A DNA stretch of 64,000 bases from Ginsengibacter hankyongi (GCF_008710285.1 NZ_VYQF01000001.1:1435501-1499500); one strand, 5' to 3'; positions 8,659 to 17,576 are shown, counted from the first letter of the stretch. Notes: generated by a model not told the origin, from the letters alone. Numbers and translations: made by a program.

Positions 8659-10179
8659 CTAGGAATTAATTAGTATCTCACCAGTCATTTTCGGCGGAAT
8701 GGGAAGCTGCATCATCTTCAAAATAGTGGGTGCCAGGTCACCCAGCTTTCCACTTTTTATTTCGCCCTTCCAATCTTTATCAATAATAAAAAAAGGAACA
8801 GGGTTTTGCGTATGCGCCGTATTAGGAGTTCCGTCTTCATTAATCAAATAATCTGCATTTCCATGATCGGCTGTTAAAAATATTGTGTAGCCATTTTCGA
8901 GACCTGCAGTTACTACCTTTTCTACACATTTATCTACTGTTTCCACCGCCTTAATAACGGCGTTCCAAATTCCTGTATGCCCTACCATATCTGCATTTGC
9001 ATAATTCAGGCAAATAAAATCCGCTGTTTTGTTTTTTATTTCAGGCAATAATGCCTCTGTCACTTCATTCGCACTCATTTCCGGTTTAAGGTCGTACGTT
9101 GCAACCTTGGGTGATGGAATCATAATCCTTTTTTCTCCTTCAAATGGCACCTCACGTCCGCCGCTGAAAAAGAATGTTACATGTGGATACTTTTCTGTTT
9201 CAGCAATCCGGATTTGCTTTTTATTATTGGCAGCCAATATTTCTCCCAAAGTACTTGATAAATCATCCTTTTCAAAAATTACATGGATATTTTTATAAGT
9301 ATGATTATACATGGTCATTGTAGTATAATCAAGGTTAAGCGGATGCATGTTATACTCCTGGAAAGCAGTTTGAGTAAGCGCTTCAGTAATTTCGCGACAC
9401 CTGTCAGTTCTAAAATTGAAACATATAACGGCATCGCCATCCTTGATACCCGAACCGGGAGTATCCGAATTAATTACGGGTAATAAAAATTCATCAGTGA
9501 TGTCTTTTTCATAAGATGAACTTATAGCCGAGAAAATATTACCAGTTTCCCGACCTGTACGATGTACCAATGCATCATAAGCAATTTTAACCCGCTCCCA
9601 TCTTTTATCCCTATCCATAGCATAATAGCGGCCAGTGATAGTTGCAATTTTACCGGTTGTTTGTTCAAGATGCTTTTGTAAATCTTCTAAAAAAAACAAT
9701 CCGCTTTTGGGATCCGTATCACGGCCATCTGTAAACGCATGTATGTATACGTTTTCAATATTCTTTTCTTTACAAAGTGATGTAATAGCTTTTAGATGAT
9801 TAATGTGTGAATGAACACCACCATCGCTTACCAGCCCCATCAGGTGCAACGATTTATTATTATCCTTTGCATAATTAAAGCTATCGAGTAAAATTTTATT
9901 CTTTTGAAATTCGCCGTTTCTTACAGCAACATTTATTCTTTCCAACTCCTGGTAAACGATGCGACCTGCGCCTAAATTCAAATGGCCCACTTCGCTATTG
10001 CCCATTTGACCCGCAGGTAAACCAACGGCTTCGCCACAGGTTACCAACGTTGTATTTGGGTATTTTTTATATAAAGAACTTACAAAAGGAACATTTGCAT
10101 TTTTTATTGCATCACTTTCCTTCTTCTTTCCAAGCCCCCAACCATCCATAATTATTAAAATCACTTTTTTTGCTTCCAT
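8659..10179 (-). CDS. gpmI: Cofactor-independent phosphoglycerate mutase
   Basis: 506 aa, typical length. It interconverts 3- and 2-phosphoglycerate in glycolysis and gluconeogenesis without 2,3-bisphosphoglycerate, using two Mn ions. The alkaline-phosphatase-fold metal ligands are visible: Asp12 in MDGWGLG, the catalytic Ser62 in MGNSEVGHLN, the DGRDTDP motif of the inserted phosphotransferase domain, and TADHGNAD near residue 455. It stands alone on the minus strand. A perfect -7 box (TAGCTTTG, 10191-10184) ends 4 nt before the ATG, so its mRNA is predicted to be leaderless or nearly so. Confidence 0.97.
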   Translation of the reverse strand: MEAKKVILIIMDGWGLGKKKESDAIKNANVPFVSSLYKKYPNTTLVTCGEAVGLPAGQMGNSEVGHLNLGAGRIVYQELERINVAVRNGEFQKNKILLDSFNYAKDNNKSLHLMGLVSDGGVHSHINHLKAITSLCKEKNIENVYIHAFTDGRDTDPKSGLFFLEDLQKHLEQTTGKIATITGRYYAMDRDKRWERVKIAYDALVHRTGRETGNIFSAISSSYEKDITDEFLLPVINSDTPGSGIKDGDAVICFNFRTDRCREITEALTQTAFQEYNMHPLNLDYTTMTMYNHTYKNIHVIFEKDDLSSTLGEILAANNKKQIRIAETEKYPHVTFFFSGGREVPFEGEKRIMIPSPKVATYDLKPEMSANEVTEALLPEIKNKTADFICLNYANADMVGHTGIWNAVIKAVETVDKCVEKVVTAGLENGYTIFLTADHGNADYLINEDGTPNTAHTQNPVPFFIIDKDWKGEIKSGKLGDLAPTILKMMQLPIPPKMTGEILINS

Positions 10180-10183
10180 TTTT

Positions 10184-10191
10184 CAAAGCTA
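10184..10191 (-). promoter_or_regulatory. -7 box of gpmI
   Basis: TAGCTTTG on the minus strand is an exact match to TAnnTTTG and ends 4 nt before the gpmI ATG at 10179. A TTTG at 10210-10207 is 15 nt upstream, shorter than the usual spacing, so the -33 element is uncertain. Confidence 0.5.
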
Positions 10192-10276
10192 ATTATTCAA
10201 TCTTAACAAACCGTAAATTGTTTAATTTTATAGGAGAATATTATCATTATTTTTTAATTAAGAAATATTTTTTATG

Positions 10277-10293
10277 TTGGCACGTTTTTAGAC
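10277..10293 (+). promoter_or_regulatory. Sigma-54-like site before DUF4783 gene
   Basis: TTGGCACG (10277-10284) is a perfect -24 half of a sigma-54 promoter. The -12 half, at the correct distance, reads TTAGAC instead of TTGCA: the G is kept but the following C is not. It lies 29 nt before the ATG at 10322. No activator gene is nearby. Confidence 0.35.
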
Positions 10294-10321
10294 AAGCATA
10301 TATTAACCAATAAATTTTATT

Positions 10322-10696
10322 ATGAAAAATTTTTTACTTTCTGTGGCTTTATTGGTAAGTATCAGTTCTTTTATATCGCCATCGTTTGATGATGTTGTAA
10401 AAGCCTTAAAAGCGGGAGACGCTTCTCATCTTGCTACATATTTCGACAATACGATAGAAATTACGCTTCCCGGAAAAAGCAATTCATACAGCAAGAGCCA
10501 GGCAGAATTGGTGTTGCACGATTTCTTTGCTTCGAATACTGTAAAAGATTTTGAAATTCTTCATAAAAGTGACAATTCGGGATCTCAATATTGTATCGGA
10601 AATTTGAAAACAATCAATGGCACTTTTCGTACAACAGTTTTTATGAAGCAAAAAGGTACTACAGAAGTTTTACAAGAACTGCGCTTCGAAAAATAA
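10322..10696 (+). CDS. DUF4783 family exported protein
   Basis: 124 aa. Residues 1-20 form a signal peptide (MKNFLLSVALLVSISSF); the mature part is a compact NTF2/SnoaL-like alpha+beta domain (FDDVVKALKAGDASHLATYF near residues 23-42, then strand pairs to the end). This matches the DUF4783 family found beside nadC in many Bacteroidota. The biochemical role is unknown; the fold suggests a small-ligand or protein-binding pocket in the periplasm. It precedes nadC by 96 nt, and both a weak terminator-like hairpin and a nadC promoter lie between them, so they may not share a transcript. Confidence 0.85.
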   Translation: MKNFLLSVALLVSISSFISPSFDDVVKALKAGDASHLATYFDNTIEITLPGKSNSYSKSQAELVLHDFFASNTVKDFEILHKSDNSGSQYCIGNLKTINGTFRTTVFMKQKGTTEVLQELRFEK

Positions 10697-10717
10697 AAAG
10701 TTAATTTAATAGATCAT

Positions 10718-10750
10718 AATGAACCTGACAATCGCCGGGGTTTTCATTTT
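10718..10750 (+). terminator. Possible weak terminator after DUF4783 gene
   Basis: AATGAACC (10718-10725) can pair with GGTTTTCATT (10739-10748) if two T residues bulge, and TTTT follows. The stem is imperfect, so this is only a suggestion. Confidence 0.3.
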
Positions 10751-10779
10751 ACGACCGTTCAGCTTTCAACTGCATGTTA

Positions 10780-10787
10780 TACTTTTG
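10780..10787 (+). promoter_or_regulatory. -7 box of nadC
   Basis: TACTTTTG matches TAnnTTTG exactly and is identical to the box in front of tRNA-Leu. It ends 5 nt before the nadC ATG (10793), predicting a leaderless or near-leaderless mRNA. GTT at 10757-10759 is a weak -33 candidate at 20 nt. Confidence 0.55.
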
Positions 10788-10792
10788 TTTTT

Positions 10793-11659
10793 ATGAATCA
10801 CCCTGAGACTTTTGGAGAAAAACTCCACCAGCTTATTGAAAATGCGTTAGCAGAAGATATTGGAGACGGCGATCATACTACGCTTGCATGCATTGATCCC
10901 AAAGCAAAAGGAAAAGCAATTCTAAAAATAAAAGATAACGGGATATTAGCCGGCATAGACGTAGCGGAGAAAATATTTTCTTATTCGGATTCAACTTCAA
11001 TTTTAAAAAAATTTAAACAGGATGGTGATGAAATCCAGCCAGATGAAATTGGATTTGAAATAGAAGCAAAAATTTATACCATACTTACCTGTGAGCGCCT
11101 TGTTCTTAATTGCATGCAACGCATGAGCGGTATTGCTACACTTACAAAAAAATATACCGATAAATTAAAAGGGTATCACACCAAATTACTGGATACAAGA
11201 AAGACAACTCCCAACTTCAGGCTATTAGAAAAAGAAGCAGTAAGAATTGGCGGCGGTTATAATCACAGGTTTGGGCTTTATGATATGATTATGCTAAAAG
11301 ATAACCATATAGATTATTGTGGTGGCCTTGAACCCGCTATTACAAAAGCATGGCGGTACGTCCAGGAAAAAAAACCGGGATTAAAAATAGAAGTTGAAAC
11401 CCGCAGTATTGAAGATGTAAAAAAAGTTATACGCATAGGAAAGGTTGATAGAATTATGTTAGATAATTTTTCTGTTAATGAAATTAAAGAAGCGCTTACT
11501 TTAATTGATGGCGCTTACGAAACAGAAGCAAGTGGCGGAATTAATTTCCAAAACATAGAATCGTATGCTGCTACGGGCGTCGACTTTATTTCAAGCGGTG
11601 CAATTATACATCAGGCTAAAAGTTTAGACTTAAGTTTAAAAGCAGATATAATACAATAA
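10793..11659 (+). CDS. nadC: Quinolinate phosphoribosyltransferase (nicotinate-nucleotide pyrophosphorylase)
   Basis: 288 aa, usual length. It converts quinolinate and PRPP to nicotinate mononucleotide, the entry to NAD from the de novo route. Family motifs are clear: EDIGDGDHT near residue 20, the DTRKTTPNFRLLEKEAVRIG quinolinate/PRPP-binding segment, GGGYNHRFGLYDMIMLKDNH, EVETRS, and the ASGGI phosphate-binding loop near 243. It stands in a run nadC, SUI1-like, apaG. The other NAD gene here, nadE, lies 2 kb downstream on its own promoter; nadA and nadB are not in the window. Confidence 0.97.
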   Translation: MNHPETFGEKLHQLIENALAEDIGDGDHTTLACIDPKAKGKAILKIKDNGILAGIDVAEKIFSYSDSTSILKKFKQDGDEIQPDEIGFEIEAKIYTILTCERLVLNCMQRMSGIATLTKKYTDKLKGYHTKLLDTRKTTPNFRLLEKEAVRIGGGYNHRFGLYDMIMLKDNHIDYCGGLEPAITKAWRYVQEKKPGLKIEVETRSIEDVKKVIRIGKVDRIMLDNFSVNEIKEALTLIDGAYETEASGGINFQNIESYAATGVDFISSGAIIHQAKSLDLSLKADIIQ

Positions 11660-11660
11660 T

Positions 11661-11999
11661 ATGACGAAGAAAAAGTTATATAATATGGATAGCATCGTTT
11701 ATTCTACCGACACAAATTTTAAGCCGGGAGAAAAAACCGAAGATGAGACTCTACCCGTGAATGAGCAATTGCTGAAAGTGAGACTGGACGCCAAACACCG
11801 CGGAGGAAAGCTGGTTACCTTAATTGAAGGATTTTCAGGGAAAGAAGCTGACCTGGAAAAATTGGGCAAACAATTAAAATCTTTTTGCGCCACCGGCGGC
11901 TCAGTAAAAAACAGCGAAATAATTATTCAGGGCGATAACAGGGAAAAGATTTTACAATGGCTGATTAAAGCAGGATATAGGAAAACAAAAAGATTATAA
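11661..11999 (+). CDS. SUI1/eIF1-like translation factor (YciH family)
   Basis: 112 aa. The C-terminal two thirds is the SUI1 domain (RLDAKHRGGKLVTLIEGF, then LKSFCATGGSVKNSEIIIQG and a final basic KAGYRKTKRL). Bacterial YciH homologues bind the small ribosomal subunit and influence start-codon selection under stress. The gene starts 1 nt after the nadC stop, so translation is probably coupled. A start at the internal Met (MDSIVYSTD, 11685) is equally compatible with the family. Bacteroidota with A/T-rich, non-Shine-Dalgarno starts commonly carry this gene; a functional link is an inference. Confidence 0.88.
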   Translation: MTKKKLYNMDSIVYSTDTNFKPGEKTEDETLPVNEQLLKVRLDAKHRGGKLVTLIEGFSGKEADLEKLGKQLKSFCATGGSVKNSEIIIQGDNREKILQWLIKAGYRKTKRL

Positions 12000-12090
12000 A
12001 TCCTGCTATTGAACTATTAAAAAAATAACGTGAGAAATATCTTTAGTATATTTTACCGAGTTTTGATAACTTTATAATCAACCACCAGAT

Positions 12091-12477
12091 ATGATTTCCA
12101 AAATATCAGAGGGCGTTAAAATAAGTGTTGAAACATTTTATCAGCCTGAGTATAGCAATCCTGTTACAAACGAATTTATGTTCGCTTACCGGATTACCAT
12201 AGAAAATAATAATCCCTTTCCGGTGCAATTATTAAGAAGGCATTGGTATATTTTCGACAGTAATGCCGAACATCGCGAGGTGGAAGGTGAAGGTGTTATT
12301 GGAGTACAGCCTCATATAAATCCGTCTGAAAAATACCAGTATGTGAGTGGCTGTAATTTAAGAAGTGAAATAGGTAAAATGCATGGCATCTATTTTATGG
12401 AAAACAGCAATAACAAAAAAACATTTCTTGTCAATATTCCCGCTTTTGAAATGATAGTTCCTCTAAAATTGAATTAA
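12091..12477 (+). CDS. apaG: ApaG-domain protein
   Basis: 128 aa, the length of stand-alone ApaG. The fibronectin-III-like fold is recognised by VETFYQPEYSNP near the start, YRITIENNNPFPVQLLRRHW, the VEGEGVIGVQP loop, and YVSGCNL. ApaG was linked to Co/Mg resistance and to Ap4A metabolism in Enterobacteria, but its molecular role is unsettled. It overlaps the 3' end of the convergent gldB by 4 nt (12474-12477). It lies 91 nt after the SUI1-like gene and may have its own promoter. Confidence 0.92.
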   Translation: MISKISEGVKISVETFYQPEYSNPVTNEFMFAYRITIENNNPFPVQLLRRHWYIFDSNAEHREVEGEGVIGVQPHINPSEKYQYVSGCNLRSEIGKMHGIYFMENSNNKKTFLVNIPAFEMIVPLKLN

Positions 12478-13526
12478 CTCCTCGGCTTGTATTTTGCTTT
12501 GGTATAAATTTCGCTTGCATCAGTTTTCATAATATCCTGCAAAGTGGTTTCAGGAAATTTTTCCAAATATCGTTTCACAATTTGCATCCCGGTAAACGTT
12601 CCTATGTTGCCCGGCGAGTCTTCTCCAAGTTCTTGTGTTTTTGGGCTTTCACCAATATAATTTTTTATGATGTTTTGTTCTGCATTATTCAGCAGGTCAT
12701 TGTTTAAAAAGAAATCCCAAATTACGGCCTCATTTTTATAACAGTCCTTTAGTTGTTTTTCAGTATAACCAAAACAAATGTATTCGGGTGTATTGGGCAA
12801 AAATTTAGTGAGCAGATAAATCCTTTTTCCCTTTTCAACCATCTGTTCAATCAGGGGCTTGCCGTTTGTATTATCCGGATATAAATCGTCGATGATATTT
12901 CGCATACAGTTAACCGTTATATGTTTCTCATCAAAATTGTTGGCAAGGTAATCCGGGTATTGCTCCTCTCCTTCCCGACTCTTATATAGTGAATAATTTT
13001 TACCCATGTGAAGTTGCAAACCTATTCCAAGCCCTTCCGAAGTAAGCACATCACCTTGCGTTCCAAAAGATGTTTCAAAATTTGCATTGATGGGGCCAAT
13101 AAAAGTTATTAAAAACTGCGGCAATTTATATTGAGGGAAATAATATTTTACAAACTGCAATGCATTTTTTATCTCACTGGTTTCTTTACTGAAATCTTTA
13201 TACATCAAATCTGATGAATCTTTGACGGGCCTGTAATCGTGAATAAATAAACGAATGGCACTGTCTTGTTCATTTCCCGGAATTAATAAACTATCCATAT
13301 CGAGGCCAAGAATATTCTCAACAAAATCAGGGGTAAACTTGGGATATTTTTGTAGCAGCGAGTTCATAGATGCCGCAATGTTCAAAGTATCTATTGAAAA
13401 AAAATCCCGTTCATATCTTTTAGTTTCAAGGTTTACTTTTATACCAGATACATCAGGAATATTTTTATTGCTTCTGCAGGATAAACAAAAAATAACACAA
13501 GACAGTAGGATGAATAATCTCTTCAT
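12474..13526 (-). CDS. gldB: GldB, gliding motility lipoprotein
   Basis: 350 aa. The N-terminus MKRLFILLSCVIFCLSC is a signal peptide with lipobox ending at Cys17. The mature region matches GldB: VNLETKRYERDFFSID, NILGLDMDSL, and a C-terminal helix region ending GTFTGMQIVKRYLEK. GldB is required for gliding in Flavobacterium johnsoniae; it is a membrane lipoprotein with a metalloprotease-like fold but unknown activity. It is transcribed divergently from nadE with only 81 nt between them and ends in a 4-nt overlap with apaG. It is not part of a gld operon here, as usual for gldB. Confidence 0.93.
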   Translation of the reverse strand: MKRLFILLSCVIFCLSCRSNKNIPDVSGIKVNLETKRYERDFFSIDTLNIAASMNSLLQKYPKFTPDFVENILGLDMDSLLIPGNEQDSAIRLFIHDYRPVKDSSDLMYKDFSKETSEIKNALQFVKYYFPQYKLPQFLITFIGPINANFETSFGTQGDVLTSEGLGIGLQLHMGKNYSLYKSREGEEQYPDYLANNFDEKHITVNCMRNIIDDLYPDNTNGKPLIEQMVEKGKRIYLLTKFLPNTPEYICFGYTEKQLKDCYKNEAVIWDFFLNNDLLNNAEQNIIKNYIGESPKTQELGEDSPGNIGTFTGMQIVKRYLEKFPETTLQDIMKTDASEIYTKAKYKPRS

Positions 13527-13595
13527 TCAACAAATAAAAGAAAAAAAATTGTAGAGCATATGTTAATTGAAAAAACCTTTGAAATTTTATTCTGC

Positions 13596-13603
13596 TAATT
13601 TTG
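13596..13603 (+). promoter_or_regulatory. -7 box of nadE
   Basis: TAATTTTG is an exact match to TAnnTTTG and ends 4 nt (CAAT) before the nadE ATG at 13608. TTTG at 13578-13581 is 14 nt upstream, closer than usual for -33. Confidence 0.5.
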
Positions 13604-13607
13604 CAAT

Positions 13608-15290
13608 ATGAAAATTATTCTTTCGCAGCAAAATTATCACATCGGCAATTTCGAAAGTAATACTCATAAAATTATTGAAGCCATAAAATCGGCAAAAACG
13701 AAAAATGCTGATCTTATTGTTTTCAGCGAAATGAGTATCTGCGGCTATCCCGCAAGAGACTTTGTTGACTTCTCTGATTTTATAAATAAATGCTATCAGA
13801 GCATTGATGTTATTAAAGAATATGCTGATGATATTGCGGTAATAGTTGGCGCTCCCGATCGCAACCCTGTAAAAGAAGGTAAAGATCTTTTTAATGCAGC
13901 CTTTTTTCTTTATAACAAACAAATACAAAACGTCGCTCACAAAACTTGTCTGCCTACTTATGATGTGTTTGATGAGTATCGTTATTTTGAGCCAGCCTAT
14001 AACTGGAATGTAATAGAATTTAAAGGGAAAAAAATTGCACTCACTATTTGCGAAGATATTTGGAACCTTGGTGATAATCCGTTGTACCGTATTTGTCCAA
14101 TGGATATTTTAATGAGCCAGCAGCCCGATGTTATGATAAACATTTCTGCATCGCCTTTTGATTATACTCATATTGAAGACCGCAAAGCTGTTATTAAGGC
14201 CAATGTTTTAAAATATAAACTTCCACTTATTTATTGCAATGCAGTCGGCAGCCAAACTGAAATTGTATTTGATGGCGCATCCTTGGTTTTCGACAAAGAC
14301 GCCAATTTGTGTCACCAGCTTCCTCAATTCAAAGAAGACATTGCCGAAGTAATTCTTAATGATAATGGAACGATAGAATCTGCCGTCATTGAACCTGCGC
14401 TGACAGGCCCCGTAGAGCAACTGGATACTTTATATTATGTGCCGTCTCTTAATATTTCACAAGTGCATGATGCAATTATTTTAGGCATCCGCGACTATTT
14501 TTTTAAAATGAAATTTACCAAAGCTATTATTGGAAGTAGTGGCGGGATCGACAGCGCAGTAACGCTTGCGCTTGCGTGCAAGGCATTAGGTAAAGAAAAC
14601 GTGAGAGCAATTTTAATGCCTTCTGAATTTTCAACTTCTCATTCAGTGAAGGATGCTGAACAGCTAAGTAAAAATCTGGGCAATCCCTATGATATCATTT
14701 CTATAAAAAATATTTACGATCAGTTTATACAAGACCTTGAACCTTACTTTAAAAACTTGCCATTTAGCATTGCTGAAGAAAATATTCAAAGCCGCACAAG
14801 AGGAAATTTATTAATGGCACTTGCCAATAAGTTCGGATATATTTTATTAAACACTTCCAATAAAAGTGAACTGGCAACGGGTTATGGAACGTTATATGGC
14901 GATATGGCCGGGGGGCTTGGCGTAATTGGCGATTGTTATAAAACACAAGTGTATGAGCTTGCAAAATTTATTAATATTGAAAAAGAAATAATTCCATTAA
15001 ACATCATCACAAAGGCACCTTCTGCAGAATTGAGGCATGAACAAAAAGACAGCGACAGTTTACCGGAATATGATATCCTCGATAAAATTTTATACCAGTA
15101 CATTGAAAAAGTGAAAGGCCCCAATGAAATAAAAGCTCAGGGTTTTGATGCGGCTCTTGTTGACAGGATTTTAAGCATGGTAAATAAGAATGAATATAAA
15201 AGAAACCAATTTTGTCCAATCATTCGTGTTTCTCCAAAAGCTTTTGGAGTAGGAAGAAGAGTGCCGATTGTTGCTAATTATTTAAATTGA
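13608..15290 (+). CDS. nadE: Glutamine-dependent NAD synthetase
   Basis: 560 aa two-domain enzyme. The N-terminal nitrilase-like glutaminase has a complete catalytic triad: Glu41 (FSEMS), Lys112 (AHKTCLP) and Cys148 (TICEDIW). The C-terminal synthetase has the ATP-pyrophosphatase P-loop SSGGIDSAV at about 309-317 and the family segments NTSNKSELATGYGTLYGDMA and KAPSAEL. It amidates nicotinic acid adenine dinucleotide to NAD with glutamine as nitrogen source. Transcribed divergently from gldB. Its promoter box nearly touches the ATG. Length and active-site residues indicate a functional enzyme. Confidence 0.97.
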   Translation: MKIILSQQNYHIGNFESNTHKIIEAIKSAKTKNADLIVFSEMSICGYPARDFVDFSDFINKCYQSIDVIKEYADDIAVIVGAPDRNPVKEGKDLFNAAFFLYNKQIQNVAHKTCLPTYDVFDEYRYFEPAYNWNVIEFKGKKIALTICEDIWNLGDNPLYRICPMDILMSQQPDVMINISASPFDYTHIEDRKAVIKANVLKYKLPLIYCNAVGSQTEIVFDGASLVFDKDANLCHQLPQFKEDIAEVILNDNGTIESAVIEPALTGPVEQLDTLYYVPSLNISQVHDAIILGIRDYFFKMKFTKAIIGSSGGIDSAVTLALACKALGKENVRAILMPSEFSTSHSVKDAEQLSKNLGNPYDIISIKNIYDQFIQDLEPYFKNLPFSIAEENIQSRTRGNLLMALANKFGYILLNTSNKSELATGYGTLYGDMAGGLGVIGDCYKTQVYELAKFINIEKEIIPLNIITKAPSAELRHEQKDSDSLPEYDILDKILYQYIEKVKGPNEIKAQGFDAALVDRILSMVNKNEYKRNQFCPIIRVSPKAFGVGRRVPIVANYLN

Positions 15291-15400
15291 TTTTTAATAA
15301 TACCAGGGATGCAAACATTTATTTAAACATTTCTTTTTGCGAGATAAGAATTAATTTGCTTCACACTTTTATCAGTAAACAGAGAACAACAAAAAAATTT

Positions 15401-16573
15401 ATGGAAGCATATATCATAGCAGGTTACAGAACAGCAGTCACCAAATCAAAAAAAGGTGGTTTCAGATTTTATCGCCCTGATGATTTAGCAGTTGATGTTA
15501 TTAAGGGCTTACTGGCAAGCGTACCCGAACTAGATAGTAAAAAAGTAGATGATCTTATTGTAGGTAACGCTGTACCTGAAGCTGAGCAAGGCTTACAAGT
15601 TGGCAGAATGATAAGCGTAAGAGCGCTGGGAATAGAAGTTCCGGGCATGACAGTTAACCGTTATTGTGCAAGCGGATTAGAAACGATTGCTATCGCTACA
15701 GCAAAAATAAGAACCGGAATGGCAGATTGCATTATTGCTGGCGGAACAGAAAGCATGACTATGGTTCCTACCTCGGGATGGAAAACGGTTCCTGCTTATT
15801 CTGTGGCATCAGAAACCCCTGATTATTATTTAGGAATGGGATTAACTGCTGAAGCAGTTTCAAAAGAATACCATGTAAGCCGTGAACAACAGGATGAATT
15901 CAGTCTGCATTCGCATCAAAAAGCCATGAATGCAATTACTAACGGTTATTTTAAAAGTGGTATTCTTCCGATGCCTGTTGAAGAAATTTATGTTGATCAA
16001 AATAATAAGAAACAAAAGAGAACTTTCGTTGTAGATACTGATGAAGGCGTGCGTGCAGATACATCAATGGAAGCGCTTGCAAAACTAAAACCTGCATTTG
16101 CTTTGGGTGGCACTGTTACCGCAGGTAATTCTTCACAAACCAGCGATGGCGCAGCTTTTGTAATTGTAATGAGTGAAAAAATGATGAATGAATTAAAATT
16201 GAAACCAATTGCACGTTTGGTACAATGTGTAAGTGCAGGAGTTCATCCACGTGTTATGGGCATCGGCCCTGTAGAAGCTGTCCCAAAAGTTTTGAAGCGT
16301 GCCGGAATGAATTTATCTCAAATAGATTTAATAGAATTGAACGAGGCTTTTGCTTCACAAGCGTTAGCAGTTATTAAAACATTAGAACTTGATCCGGCCA
16401 AAGTAAATATCAACGGTGGTGCAATTGCTTTAGGGCACCCGCTTGGATGCACCGGCGCAAAACTAACGGTACAAATTATTAATGACATGAAACGTCTTGA
16501 TAAGAAATATGGAATTGTAACTGCATGTGTTGGCGGCGGCCAGGGCATTGCGGGGATTATTGAAAATTTGTAA
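15401..16573 (+). CDS. Acetyl-CoA C-acyltransferase (thiolase)
   Basis: 390 aa from the ATG at 15401; an open 38-codon extension upstream (from 15287, overlapping nadE) has no family similarity and is excluded. The nucleophile Cys89 is in NRYCASGLE, His346 in LGHPLGCTGAK, and the acid/base Cys376 in TACVGGGQG. Thiolases of this kind perform the last step of beta-oxidation (or condense acetyl-CoA). MGIGPVEAVPK is the typical fatty-acid oxidation thiolase loop, so a FadA-like role is more likely than PhaA; the substrate chain length cannot be read from sequence. The acyl-CoA dehydrogenase 1.6 kb away on the other strand fits beta-oxidation. Confidence 0.94.
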   Translation: MEAYIIAGYRTAVTKSKKGGFRFYRPDDLAVDVIKGLLASVPELDSKKVDDLIVGNAVPEAEQGLQVGRMISVRALGIEVPGMTVNRYCASGLETIAIATAKIRTGMADCIIAGGTESMTMVPTSGWKTVPAYSVASETPDYYLGMGLTAEAVSKEYHVSREQQDEFSLHSHQKAMNAITNGYFKSGILPMPVEEIYVDQNNKKQKRTFVVDTDEGVRADTSMEALAKLKPAFALGGTVTAGNSSQTSDGAAFVIVMSEKMMNELKLKPIARLVQCVSAGVHPRVMGIGPVEAVPKVLKRAGMNLSQIDLIELNEAFASQALAVIKTLELDPAKVNINGGAIALGHPLGCTGAKLTVQIINDMKRLDKKYGIVTACVGGGQGIAGIIENL

Positions 16574-16622
16574 AAAGACCTATCCCAACACTTTCCTCAA
16601 AGGAGAAGGAACTTATCTAAGA

Positions 16623-17576
16623 TTATAACTTCACACCCAATCCAGCTGCCAATAGTGACTTTAACTGTAAAGCAGGAGAATCATGATTTGGACCAAATAG
16701 TTTTACATCATCATCGTAGATTAAACTAAGGCTAAGGCTTGCCGTTAGTAATCTAGAAAGTTTAGCCGTGAATATATTGTTCATCATCACATCGACCTTC
16801 TGTGGATTATGCTCATAATTTGAAAACAGATCAAGCCTTCCATTGTAAGTAATGGTTTTATTCAGATCAGTTAAATAAGTCATACTCGCAAATGCACCAA
16901 GTACATTTTTAACTTTTTTGCCGGGAGTTACACCATATGTTCCTTTGGCAGACAAAGTATCATTGTTTACAATCGTCCATCGTGATGTAACAGGCGATAC
17001 GAAAATGGACAATCCTTTAACAGGTTTATAATTTAATCCAAAGCTCACTAGAAGGTAAGCCGGCGCAAGAAAGTCAGATAAAAGATCTTTAGTGCCATCG
17101 CTTTTGTAATTGTAGCCTTTTGAAAATTGAGAATGGAAATTAAATAATGCTGCTGCATCTAATTTTGGGCTCAATGCATATCCAAATTTTGATAACAAAT
17201 CTATCCGGTCATCATTTTTTCTGGTGCCAAGACTTGTTGTGTTTACCAAACCATAATTAAAATCTATTGTATTATCCCAACTGTACTTGTCTTTTTTATA
17301 AAATGAATAGAAACCAAGATAAGAAGCTATGGATAAAGAAAAATCATCTCCGCCGGCAGCCCAGTTACTTTGGCTTCCCTGACCTAAATTCAGATTGAAG
17401 AGTCCCCCGGTTTTCCATGCTTTCCCACTGTCAATTTTTTCCTTTTTAATTTCTTTCATCGCTTTGGCCAGCATGTCTTTTACAGTTTGATCCTGCGCTG
17501 AGACATTGTTATAAATTACTACAGTAAATACGATTAAAAAAGTTTTGCAAAACCAAAAACAATAATTTTTTTTCAT
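16623..17576 (-). CDS. DUF3078 family outer-membrane-like protein
   Basis: 317 aa with a signal peptide (about 1-28, ending NVSAQ). The mature protein starts with a Lys-rich helix and then the DUF3078 pattern: WKTGGLFNLNLGQGSQSNWA, alternating hydrophobic strands with many aromatic girdle residues, and a C-terminal barrel-like strand ending in GLGVKL. This predicts a beta-barrel in the outer membrane; function is unknown in the family. It is single on the minus strand and divergent from a small gene at 17745. The gap to the thiolase stop is only about 50 nt, and the two genes converge. Confidence 0.85.
   Translation of the reverse strand: MKKNYCFWFCKTFLIVFTVVIYNNVSAQDQTVKDMLAKAMKEIKKEKIDSGKAWKTGGLFNLNLGQGSQSNWAAGGDDFSLSIASYLGFYSFYKKDKYSWDNTIDFNYGLVNTTSLGTRKNDDRIDLLSKFGYALSPKLDAAALFNFHSQFSKGYNYKSDGTKDLLSDFLAPAYLLVSFGLNYKPVKGLSIFVSPVTSRWTIVNNDTLSAKGTYGVTPGKKVKNVLGAFASMTYLTDLNKTITYNGRLDLFSNYEHNPQKVDVMMNNIFTAKLSRLLTASLSLSLIYDDDVKLFGPNHDSPALQLKSLLAAGLGVKL

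Noticed and set aside
15287-15400. N-terminal extension of the thiolase frame
   Set aside because: It overlaps the nadE end and has no family similarity. The ATG at 15401 gives a normal thiolase N-terminus (MEAYIIAGYRTAV).
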